From a virus: a stretch of 22,212 bases of DNA. Location: positions 1 through 22,212 of IMG/VR virus record IMGVR_UViG_3300008050_000365. One strand, given 5' to 3'. Of the stretch, positions 1 through 6,064 are shown piece by piece; positions within the stretch are counted from its first letter, which is position 1, and each line of letters starts with the position of its first letter. A program made the position numbers and the translations under genes. The notes beneath the pieces were generated by a model. It saw only the letters and a list, made by a program, of their open reading frames with translations, had not been told where the DNA came from and ran no database searches.

Positions 1-563
1 AATACGGAATCTAAGGATGCTGTATTCTTTTTCTTTGATTTCTTTTTCTTTGATTTCTTTTTGGGGGTGAAATTTTCAATATCAGTTTCGCTCAACCTAA
101 ACATATTTGCATATGGATTTTTGGAAGAATCAAATCTCTGTTGTATTTGAACTTTAAAATCTTCTGGTATTATGCCATTTTCGTCCATTATTTCGAAACA
201 CTTATACTTCACATAATCTTGTTTCTTCTCTCTTTGGATTCTTCGAAGAAAGGCGTAATATATAATTTGAGTGAAATATGAAAATGGATTATTAGATTTT
301 TCTGGGTCGAAGTTGGTGCAATACATTAAACAGTTTTCTATTCCATCCCCGACCATTTCTTCCCTATATGGATAGTTGATGAAATTTGGCCTATAAGATA
401 AATGTTCTGCTATCTTTAAAAAGCATTCTCCGATATAATCGGTAACTGGAGGTTTTGGTTCTCCAGAATCTAATGCTTCGTTAACAACAACTTTCCATTC
501 TTTCATTGCTTGAAAAAATTCTTTGTTATCAACGTAATGTCCTGATGTATCTTTTTCAGTCAT
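1..563 (-). CDS. 55: Late-transcription sigma factor gp55 (3' end outside window)
   Basis: This is the T4-type late sigma factor, which redirects host RNA polymerase to TATAAATA late promoters with the sliding clamp as activator. I translated it from ATG 563; the frame is still open at base 1, so 187 codons are visible and the C-terminus is missing. T4 gp55 is about 185 residues. The N-terminus (YVDNKEFFQAMKEW) and the central NPFSYFTQIIYYAFLRRIQ stretch match what I remember of gp55 from T4 and marine T4-like phages. A lysine/serine tract (KKKSKKKKSKKK) follows the core. The last visible residues, ASLDSV, may begin the hydrophobic clamp-binding tail that T4 gp55 carries. An in-frame TGA lies three codons upstream of the start, and no good ribosome binding site is present. 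A near-consensus sigma70 promoter sits directly upstream. Confidence 0.9.
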   Translation of the reverse strand, partial: MTEKDTSGHYVDNKEFFQAMKEWKVVVNEALDSGEPKPPVTDYIGECFLKIAEHLSYRPNFINYPYREEMVGDGIENCLMYCTNFDPEKSNNPFSYFTQIIYYAFLRRIQREKKQDYVKYKCFEIMDENGIIPEDFKVQIQQRFDSSKNPYANMFRLSETDIENFTPKKKSKKKKSKKKNTASLDSV

Positions 564-571
564 ATAAACTC

Positions 572-599
572 ATTATAGAAATAATATTCAATATGTCAA
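572..599 (-). promoter_or_regulatory. Host sigma70-type promoter for gp55
   Basis: On the minus strand TTGACA (599-594) is followed after 16 bases by TATAAT (577-572), both perfect consensus hexamers. The expected start of transcription is near 565, two bases before the gp55 ATG at 563. It lies in the 126-base gap between the stop of the Sm-like gene (690) and gp55. I infer that the host holoenzyme transcribes the late sigma gene before late transcription begins. Confidence 0.8.
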
Positions 600-689
600 T
601 CTTTTTTGTTGACAACTTTTAGATTTAATTGTACAATCTTCTTTGTCTTGGTTCATTAAATGTTTTCTTAATACTCTAAAGCCTTAAGA

Positions 690-1238
690 CTACCAACCAA
701 ACATATCTTTATCTGTATCATAATAGTCATTGTCATCTGATTCTTCATCATCTTCATTTTCAGATAAATTTTTAATATTCTGAGCATCTGATATTAATTT
801 GCCGATTATATCTTTTATATCATCTGGGTCGATTTCTATGGTCATGTTTTCACTAACATTGTCAATAAATTCGTCTTCGTCCATGTCATCAGAATTTGTT
901 AATTTTTCGAGGAGATTTTCCATCAGTGCCGGATTATCTTCTTTTTCTTTCTCGTCGTTATAGAGTTCTGATACATTATCAGAAGGTTCACTTATAGCCA
1001 CGATTTGATGGTGTGGAATTTTTACTTTTTGTTCTTTAGATAATTCTAACCAATTTCTCATCACCAATGCTTCTTGTCTAAACATGTTATTTGGCCCTGC
1101 TTGGTCCATCATAGTAATTATCTTCATCTGATAAGGTCTATAAATCGTCATAGAATGTTCACCTTTTCGGATTACTTGCCCTATGATATTATCACCACTT
1201 GCTAAATTAAGAATGCGATATGTTTTATTATCTGTCAT
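690..1238 (-). CDS. Hypothetical protein with Sm-like N-terminus and acidic C-terminal tail
   Basis: This 182-residue protein lies between uvsW and gp55, a place where I recall conserved proteins of unknown function in marine T4-like phages. The N-terminal part (YRILNLASGDNIIGQV, then YRPYQMKIITM) has the small strand-rich LxxGxxIxGxV...P pattern of Sm/LSm-like barrels; this is a resemblance, not a demonstrated homology. From about residue 84 it becomes strongly acidic, ending in runs of D and E and a terminal DMFGW. The start overlaps the uvsW stop by 11 bases and is preceded by GAAGGG about 8 bases upstream, so it is probably translated with uvsW. An RNA-binding or recombination-linked role is possible, but I cannot assign one. 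Confidence 0.8.
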   Translation of the reverse strand: MTDNKTYRILNLASGDNIIGQVIRKGEHSMTIYRPYQMKIITMMDQAGPNNMFRQEALVMRNWLELSKEQKVKIPHHQIVAISEPSDNVSELYNDEKEKEDNPALMENLLEKLTNSDDMDEDEFIDNVSENMTIEIDPDDIKDIIGKLISDAQNIKNLSENEDDEESDDNDYYDTDKDMFGW

Positions 1239-2745
1239 TATGTTTCCCTTCTATATGTAGGGAAATTTGTTTATAATCGAACTCTTCTGTTTGATAAATT
1301 TTCAATCTTCTCTCATAGTGCCTGAGGGTATGGTTTTTATATGCTTTCCAATGCAGGTCATCTGCTATATCATATAATTTTGCAACATCTTTATGCTCTG
1401 ATTTACGCAACTGGCGACCAATGCTTTGAAGAATCCGTATCCTGCTTTTAGATGGCGAAGCAAATATAATGTTATGTAGTCTACGAATGGAGATACCAGT
1501 GCTGAAAGTACCATAGGAGGCTACGATGATTGCATTGTCCTTTTTTTCTGTAATCTGTCTTATTTCCTCACGAAGTTCTACATCCGTTCCCCCAAACACG
1601 AAAAAAATGTCCTGAGAGTCCCCTGCTTTGCTTCTAAGGAGTTCAAACAGTGGTTTTCCATGTTTCTCGACATACTGGTAGAGAATTAGAGTATTTCCTT
1701 TTAATTGTAGACCTAAATCAGCAATAAAGTCGTTTCTTTCCTTATTAGTAACAATCCAGTCTATTTCATCCTGATATTTTATCTTCTTTACCTCCTCTCT
1801 GGTTTTTTCGGGATACTGTAATAGAATACAGTCAATTTTTAGTTTTGATAGCAAGTCTTTACTCATAAGTTTCTTTGTTGTGGTGACATTGAGTACTCTG
1901 CCAAATAAACCCTCAATGACGAGTTTATGGGTAATCGAATCATCAAGTGTTCCTGTTGTACCAATTCTGTAAGGACAGTTTTCTAATTTTGTCATCAGAG
2001 TGGTCAATGACTTTGCTTTATATAGATGGCACTCATCACCAAAACATGCTTCAAAATTATTGAAGTATTCTTTATTCAGTTTATAGATGCTTTGCCATGT
2101 TGAGATGATTACTCTCTTTTCTGATATTTTATCTCTCCCCGCAAACACACAATGGCAGTTATCTTCTGCTTTCCAATTAGTCTGAGATGAGTATTCATTA
2201 AAATCCGTCAACATCTGTTGTACGAGAGATGTGGTAGGAACGATGATAAGAATTTTTTTATCTGATGGAATTATATCAAGGTAGTATCGAACAAGAGCAT
2301 AGATGATAAGACTTTTACCAGAACCTGTTGGAGACAAAAGTAGACATCGCTCATTGTTTATTGCATGAGTGACTGCTTTAATTTGATGCTCATGTGCAGT
2401 AATAGATTTTCCACCCGCAATTGGCTTAAGGTGTTCGTCTATAAATTTTTGAATGTGTTCTTCTTTTACTTTACCAGTTTTAATAATTGGTTCTGGTTCG
2501 ATTATCTTATAGTTTCTATCATCGGCAAATTTCACAACATAGTCATACAGACCTTTGTATATGGTTTGCTTGTATATGTTGTATAGTTTAATTTGACCAT
2601 CCCATAGTCTATTTCTAAACGATGGCATATATTCATGACCGGGAACCTTGAATGTAAAAAAATCCGAGAGTTCTTTAGCAGTGCTTTTATCACAATCGAT
2701 TTTAATGTTCACAGAATCAATACTGGTAATTGTGAGTTCGTTCAT
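1228..2745 (-). CDS. uvsW: UvsW RNA/DNA helicase
   Basis: This is the superfamily 2 helicase that in T4 unwinds R-loops and branched DNA and shifts replication from origin to recombination-dependent mode. It is 505 residues against 503 in T4. Visible motifs are Walker A SPTGSGKS (138-145), the DECH box (237-240), TGTL motif III (264-267), the GTFSTGIS stretch (412-419) and motif VI QSIGRQLR (440-447). The N-terminal domain (IDCDKSTAKELSDFFTF, RNRLWDG) matches the T4 UvsW N-terminal domain as I remember it. The start lies 8 bases after the deaminase stop without a clear ribosome binding site, so translational coupling is likely. Confidence 0.95.
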   Translation of the reverse strand: MNELTITSIDSVNIKIDCDKSTAKELSDFFTFKVPGHEYMPSFRNRLWDGQIKLYNIYKQTIYKGLYDYVVKFADDRNYKIIEPEPIIKTGKVKEEHIQKFIDEHLKPIAGGKSITAHEHQIKAVTHAINNERCLLLSPTGSGKSLIIYALVRYYLDIIPSDKKILIIVPTTSLVQQMLTDFNEYSSQTNWKAEDNCHCVFAGRDKISEKRVIISTWQSIYKLNKEYFNNFEACFGDECHLYKAKSLTTLMTKLENCPYRIGTTGTLDDSITHKLVIEGLFGRVLNVTTTKKLMSKDLLSKLKIDCILLQYPEKTREEVKKIKYQDEIDWIVTNKERNDFIADLGLQLKGNTLILYQYVEKHGKPLFELLRSKAGDSQDIFFVFGGTDVELREEIRQITEKKDNAIIVASYGTFSTGISIRRLHNIIFASPSKSRIRILQSIGRQLRKSEHKDVAKLYDIADDLHWKAYKNHTLRHYERRLKIYQTEEFDYKQISLHIEGKHNDR

Positions 2746-2753
2746 AACAATAT

Positions 2754-3281
2754 TTATGGATGAAATGGTTTCCCATCAACAAGGATTGTGATGTTACTTC
2801 CAATTTCTCCACTCCACCGTTTAGTAAGAACGCCTGCTTCTTTTAGCATAGACATTCCAAGTTCGGTTGATTTATTCCACCTGTCATTTACATGTTCATA
2901 CATTTCTTCATGACCAACAACAGCAGAGATGCCGGATTGAATGATTGCTCTTGCACAATCTGTACATGCAAACCACGGACAGTACATGATGAGTCCGGTG
3001 GAACAGATTCCTCTTTCAGCACACTTATAGATTACGTTTCGTTCTGCGTGTTCAACATAGTCATACTTTTGTGGCCGAGTCCACCTATCCTCTTTGTCTG
3101 AAATTCTATCAGGCAAACCGTTCACACCCCATCCTATGACGCCTGCGTGTTCTTTTACAAGGATTGCACCAAGTTGAGTAGACGGGTCTTTACTATATGA
3201 TTGTGCATACGAATATGCATGACGAAGAAATGTTCGACACATAGAATCATTTTCTACGAGTTCAAGAACATCATTGTCCAT
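2754..3281 (-). CDS. cd: Deoxycytidylate (dCMP) deaminase
   Basis: This zinc-dependent cytidine-deaminase-fold enzyme converts dCMP to dUMP for dTTP synthesis. With the start chosen here it has 175 residues. The signature is HAE (78-80; H is a zinc ligand and E the general acid/base) plus PWFACTDCA (102-110; C106 and C109 are zinc ligands). The longer frame begins at ATG 3308, but those nine extra residues come from the region that encodes the conserved C-terminus of UvsY in another frame. I therefore prefer ATG 3281, which has GGAG about 11 bases upstream and an 11-base overlap with uvsY. It sits between uvsY and uvsW, so nucleotide supply and recombination genes are cotranscribed. Confidence 0.9.
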   Translation of the reverse strand: MDNDVLELVENDSMCRTFLRHAYSYAQSYSKDPSTQLGAILVKEHAGVIGWGVNGLPDRISDKEDRWTRPQKYDYVEHAERNVIYKCAERGICSTGLIMYCPWFACTDCARAIIQSGISAVVGHEEMYEHVNDRWNKSTELGMSMLKEAGVLTKRWSGEIGSNITILVDGKPFHP

Positions 3282-3705
3282 TAATGAATTTTCTCCACTC
3301 AATCGCATTGCGGATATTCCACTGGCGATTGTTGATGGATTTGAGAATAGAGTCTAGATAGTTAATCTTCTCTTTCTGATATGCCACTCTGTTGGAGAGT
3401 TTCTGTAGGTCTTCATCGGAGTCCATATACAGGTCGATGTCTTGTTTTAGTATTTTAAACTGGAAAGGTTCCCAACCATATTCTTCAAGTTGGTCTTGAT
3501 CCAATTTACCTGTATAGTATTCCCACTTTGTTTTCTTTAGCCTATAGTAGTCACTGTTCAGTTTCTGTAGGACAAGTTTCTCATCAAGATAAAAGTTGAG
3601 ATACTTACCGTGCAATTGGGGAATGGTCATTGATTCGACATCCAGTTCGGTGTCGTCAATAGGCATATCTTCGGCCACTAATTTTCTTATTTCACTTAAA
3701 TCCAT
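3271..3705 (-). CDS. uvsY: UvsY recombination mediator
   Basis: In T4 UvsY loads the UvsX recombinase on single-stranded DNA coated with gp32. This protein of about 144 residues keeps the family layout: an N-terminal MDLSEIRKL, a central KTKWEYYTGK (T4 has a similar YYSG), a predicted coiled coil, and the C-terminal NAIEWRKF seen in marine T4-like UvsY proteins. T4 UvsY is 137 residues. An upstream in-frame ATG at 3714 exists, but it lies inside the -10 hexamer of a sigma70-type promoter. ATG 3705 fits both the promoter and the family N-terminus. No Shine-Dalgarno sequence precedes it. It heads the uvsY-deaminase-uvsW group. Confidence 0.85.
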   Translation of the reverse strand: MDLSEIRKLVAEDMPIDDTELDVESMTIPQLHGKYLNFYLDEKLVLQKLNSDYYRLKKTKWEYYTGKLDQDQLEEYGWEPFQFKILKQDIDLYMDSDEDLQKLSNRVAYQKEKINYLDSILKSINNRQWNIRNAIEWRKFINGQ

Positions 3706-3712
3706 ACACAAC

Positions 3713-3740
3713 ATTATACAACAGAAAACAGAAAAGTCAA
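3713..3740 (-). promoter_or_regulatory. Host sigma70-type promoter for uvsY operon
   Basis: On the minus strand TTGACT (3740-3735, one mismatch) is followed after 16 bases by a perfect TATAAT (3718-3713). The expected transcription start is near 3706, one base before the preferred uvsY ATG at 3705. It has the same 16-base spacer and nearly the same -10-to-ATG distance as the promoter of gp55. Confidence 0.7.
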
Positions 3741-3757
3741 GTCATGAATCAGATCAG

Positions 3758-4036
3758 TCAACCTTTCAATAATACAGGGTTGCCGTTTTCATCATATGCC
3801 CACCATACATTATATCCGTCGGCATTCTCGCGTGCCCAAGCCCTTGGGTCTAAGATTGCTGGATTTTCGGGCGCCACGTGGTCCGGGCCTCCCGGATCTC
3901 CAGGAAACCATTGGGGAACGAACCTTCCTGAATACGCGGGTCCCGGGTCCATAGGGCCCTGTTCATTCAGACCCTCCCGTCTACCGGCTTCGTATGCTTC
4001 TCTTAATAGTTTATCGTTTTTAATTTCATATGACAT
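3758..4036 (-). CDS. Small orphan with AYEAGRR leader; putative internal head protein
   Basis: I do not recognise a named family for this 92-residue protein. Residues 7-25 (NDKLLREAYEAGRREGLNE) are nearly identical to the leader of the gene at 14288-14593 and similar to one in the gene at 5225-5932. The leader looks helical and ends in L23-N24-E25 before Q26, the (L/I)xE pattern cleaved by T4-type prohead proteases. The rest is Gly/Pro-rich (GPMDPGPAYSG, FPGDPGGPD) and ends in an aromatic YNVWWAYDENGNPV stretch, similar in style to the end of the 14288 gene. Its DNA is markedly more GC-rich than its neighbours. The start has AAGGA upstream. I infer a capsid-targeted protein; a tail accessory role is also possible. 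Confidence 0.7.
   Translation of the reverse strand: MSYEIKNDKLLREAYEAGRREGLNEQGPMDPGPAYSGRFVPQWFPGDPGGPDHVAPENPAILDPRAWARENADGYNVWWAYDENGNPVLLKG
3977..4025 (-). repeat. Leader repeat, copy A
   Basis: This 49-base stretch matches 14528-14576 at 42 of 49 positions by my count, including 25 of the first 26. It encodes the NDKLLREAYEAGRR leader of the orphan at 3758-4036. Both copies lie at the 5' ends of otherwise largely dissimilar genes. Confidence 0.8.
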
Positions 4037-4081
4037 TATGGAAATCCTTCTTTATGTCTTTCTTATATGTATAATATAATT

Positions 4082-4603
4082 TTATTTAGTTGCTTCTTCA
4101 ATCTTTGCGATTTGCTGTTGAATGACTTCTGTTCGGTTCGGCCAAAGAATGTATTCTTTGTCTGGGTTCTTTAGAAGGTTATAAAGAAGTGGCATAATGA
4201 GTTTCTTTACATCGTCCATTTTCTCTGTGTATTCTTCTTCGAGTTCGCCTTTTCTTTCTTCGACCTCATCGATGATTGCTCGAATGTCTGAACCCTGCTG
4301 TGCAAACATTTGTGACAGTTCATCTGTTTCTAGTGATACAATCTGATCAATCTTTCCTTCGATTCTAGACAGGTCATCGTTTGGAACGGCGAAGTCTTCT
4401 GTTTCAGTATTCTGTAGAGCCACCAATACTGAACTGAGTTTGCTTTCAAGTTCGTCTATCTTTTCTACAATTACCGAAGAAACCTCAGAAGCAACTTCGG
4501 AAGCCACTTCTTGTGTCTCTGCTAGTCTTTCAGAGCCACCGTCGAGTTCGTCTGCATCTACTGCGGTGAATCCAAAATCATAATTTGAATAGTCTTCTGC
4601 CAT
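4082..4603 (-). CDS. Acidic coiled-coil protein of unknown function
   Basis: This protein of 173 residues has heptad-like, Glu-rich segments from about residue 28 to 135, including EKIDELESKLSSVLVAL and RIEGKIDQIVSLETDEL, which suggest a long coiled coil. The C-terminus (KKLIMPLLYNLLKNPDKEY followed by ILWPNR) is compact and less charged. I have the impression that this NPxKEYIxWPNR ending recurs in other phage proteins, but I cannot attach a function to it. The start is 4 bases after the gp3-like stop with AAAAGG upstream, so the two are probably cotranscribed from the late promoter at 5160-5167. A structural or assembly role is an inference from context only. Confidence 0.8.
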   Translation of the reverse strand: MAEDYSNYDFGFTAVDADELDGGSERLAETQEVASEVASEVSSVIVEKIDELESKLSSVLVALQNTETEDFAVPNDDLSRIEGKIDQIVSLETDELSQMFAQQGSDIRAIIDEVEERKGELEEEYTEKMDDVKKLIMPLLYNLLKNPDKEYILWPNRTEVIQQQIAKIEEATK

Positions 4604-4607
4604 TTGT

Positions 4608-5144
4608 TTATACCTTTTCGATTTCGTATGTGTCGAATGTTAGTGTCATGGTTGCTATCTGTGGTTCAGTTTCTGTTGGTGTAGTTAAGAATCTTAGTCC
4701 ACTGAGGTTTGTGGGAAAACAACTATTAAACTTCACACGAACATTCTCTCGCATTGCACTGTTTAGTAAAATGAGAGTTGCATCAGAATATTGGTCTGCG
4801 GGAGAAACTTGTTCTGTTGCATCTTCTATATTTACAATAGAACGCATCCAGTCATAGACTTCTCTCCAGTTAGCCAAATCTTCATCAACAATAAAACTAA
4901 CTTCCAATGATTCAAATGTCATTTTAGATGTTGGATGTTTCACATTGATGAATCTTGTTGGTTGTAGGATTTCACCGAAGTTCATGCCAGGGAGATTAAC
5001 TTCTTGGCAGAAAAACTGAACAGAAGGTAATCTCTGAATACCAAAAAAGAATCCAGTGTTCTGGATGTAGTTGGTATTAGATGGCTGACGCTGAAGAATA
5101 TCAACGGAGACATTTGGGGATAGACCTGGAAGTTCTGTTGTCAT
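4608..5144 (-). CDS. 3: Tail completion / sheath stabiliser protein, gp3-like
   Basis: This 178-residue protein has the tail-tube-like pattern of the tube-terminator family: an N-terminal NTNYIQNTGFFFGIQRLP, then FFCQEVNLPGMNFGEI, a VSFIVDEDLANWREVYDWM helix, and a C-terminal strand ATMTLTFDTYEI. In marine T4-like phages the gene after gp23 is usually annotated as gp3, which in T4 (176 residues) caps the tail tube. Size and position agree, but the sequence link to T4 gp3 itself is weak from memory, so another tube-fold protein remains possible. The start is set by AGGAGA 7 bases upstream. It has its own exact late promoter, TATAAATA, right upstream. Confidence 0.75.
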   Translation of the reverse strand: MTTELPGLSPNVSVDILQRQPSNTNYIQNTGFFFGIQRLPSVQFFCQEVNLPGMNFGEILQPTRFINVKHPTSKMTFESLEVSFIVDEDLANWREVYDWMRSIVNIEDATEQVSPADQYSDATLILLNSAMRENVRVKFNSCFPTNLSGLRFLTTPTETEPQIATMTLTFDTYEIEKV

Positions 5145-5159
5145 ATAGTTCTCCTATTG

Positions 5160-5167
5160 TATTTATA
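5160..5167 (-). promoter_or_regulatory. T4-type late promoter TATAAATA for gp3-like gene
   Basis: This is an exact TATAAATA on the minus strand, the sequence recognised by gp55-loaded RNA polymerase. It begins on the last base of the U-tract of the terminator just upstream. T4 late transcripts start about six bases beyond this box, which would be near 5154, inside the GGAGA ribosome binding site of the gene starting at 5144. Confidence 0.8.
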
Positions 5168-5197
5168 AAAAAACACTCCCCCGAAGGAGAGTGTTTT
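5167..5197 (-). terminator. Rho-independent terminator with UUCG loop
   Basis: The minus-strand transcript forms a 12-pair stem, AAAACACTCTCC with GGGGAGTGTTTT (one G-U pair), closed by a C(UUCG)G tetraloop and followed by seven U. It ends the transcript of the orphan gene at 5225-5932. Confidence 0.9.
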
Positions 5198-5224
5198 AAT
5201 AGTTCTATGATGACTCGCCGCTGA

Positions 5225-5932
5225 TTATACTCCGCCGCCGCCGCCGCCGCGTGGCGTCCCCATACCAGGGGGCGTTGGTTGATTCGAGTGTGCGCATCTC
5301 GGGCCACGACATGAATCCTTAAAGTATAGCCTCCACGGGCCCGGATCTAACCATTGCCACCAGGTGCCCTCACCGTCTTGCCGCGTCTCTCCATGTTCCC
5401 CGCGACCCCAGTCCTCGGGCCCGCCTGATCTTGGTGGTGCGGGCCACCCGCCTGGGCCAGGATTCGACGCGCTGGCCATGCGTCCTGGCATTGCATTCCC
5501 GATGCCCATACCAGAGCCTGGTGCCATACCAGATTGTTCATACATGCGCCGACCTTCAACAACATCTTCATCATCAGACTTCCATGAAGGCCTTGTCCAT
5601 GTCGCTCCTTTTTTCTTCATTGCGTCCCTTTTTGCTTGAATTGCTGGCGGAACAAAGTCGTCTGGCATCGCGTCCTGCATATACATACCTAATTCATCAC
5701 CCGCTGCAAGTGAGAATCGATTTGCTGGCCCTGTGGGCGGCGTCACCGGCGGGGCAGTTACAATTGGCCTGCCCCATCTATCAAATTGTTGTCCTTGACG
5801 ATTTGATGTATGTGCAGCAGGCCCACGTTCTAATAACCCTTGACGATATCCTTCTTGATATGCTTGTCTCTTTTTAAGTTCTCTCTTAGAACTCTCTGAA
5901 AGTTCATTCCAGTTATGTTTGCTGAAGGTCAT
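5225..5932 (-). CDS. GC-rich Gly/Pro-rich orphan with leader; putative internal head protein
   Basis: I do not recognise a family for this 235-residue protein. Residues 22-36 (RQAYQEGYRQGLLER) are a diverged form of the AYEAGRRxGLxE leader of two other small proteins here, ending in L33-L34-E35, a possible prohead-protease site. The middle has a charged stretch (AIQAKRDAMKKKGATWTRP). The C-terminal half is rich in Gly, Pro, Met and Trp (GTWWQWLDPGPWRLYF) and ends in six glycines. GC content is clearly above the neighbours, especially 5350-5520. AAGGAGA precedes the start. The gene has its own late promoter and terminator and sits next to gp23, which suggests strong late expression. Long overlapping frames on the opposite strand are shadows of its composition. 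Confidence 0.75.
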   Translation of the reverse strand: MTFSKHNWNELSESSKRELKKRQAYQEGYRQGLLERGPAAHTSNRQGQQFDRWGRPIVTAPPVTPPTGPANRFSLAAGDELGMYMQDAMPDDFVPPAIQAKRDAMKKKGATWTRPSWKSDDEDVVEGRRMYEQSGMAPGSGMGIGNAMPGRMASASNPGPGGWPAPPRSGGPEDWGRGEHGETRQDGEGTWWQWLDPGPWRLYFKDSCRGPRCAHSNQPTPPGMGTPRGGGGGGV

Positions 5933-5963
5933 ATTAATCTCCTTGGGAATTTGTTTGTTACCT

Positions 5964-5971
5964 TATTTATA
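5964..5971 (-). promoter_or_regulatory. T4-type late promoter TATAAATA for orphan at 5225-5932
   Basis: This is an exact TATAAATA on the minus strand between the gp23 terminator and the orphan gene. The expected transcript start is near 5958, giving a leader of about 26 bases that contains AAGGAGA before ATG 5932. Confidence 0.8.
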
Positions 5972-5995
5972 AGAAAAGAAAATTAGACCCCAAAG

Positions 5996-6022
5996 AAAAA
6001 GGGGAGTCCCGAAAGACTCCCC
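5996..6022 (-). terminator. Rho-independent terminator after gp23
   Basis: The minus-strand transcript has an 8-pair perfect stem, GGGGAGTC with GACTCCCC, extended by a U-G pair around a UUCG loop and followed by TTTTTCTTT. It lies 43 bases past the gp23 stop codon and would set the 3' end of the capsid-gene message. Confidence 0.9.
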
Positions 6023-6064
6023 GATTTCAATCATCACTATTGTGATGGTTATGGTTAATTCACA

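Noticed and set aside
660-690. Terminator after the Sm-like gene
   Set aside because: Only a 5-pair CTTAA/TTAAG stem without a proper U-tract was found.
2751-2758. CATAAATA just before uvsW as a late promoter
   Set aside because: The first base is off consensus, it overlaps the deaminase stop, and transcription would begin on the uvsW ATG itself; chance is more likely.
3744-4079. Plus-strand frame of 111 codons
   Set aside because: It is the reverse shadow of the Gly/Pro-rich orphan at 3758-4036; the leader shared with 14288 fixes the minus strand as coding.
5364-5877. Long plus-strand open frames opposite the GC-rich orphan
   Set aside because: They lie antisense to a gene with promoter, ribosome site, terminator and paralogous leader; GC-rich codons remove stops from the other frames.
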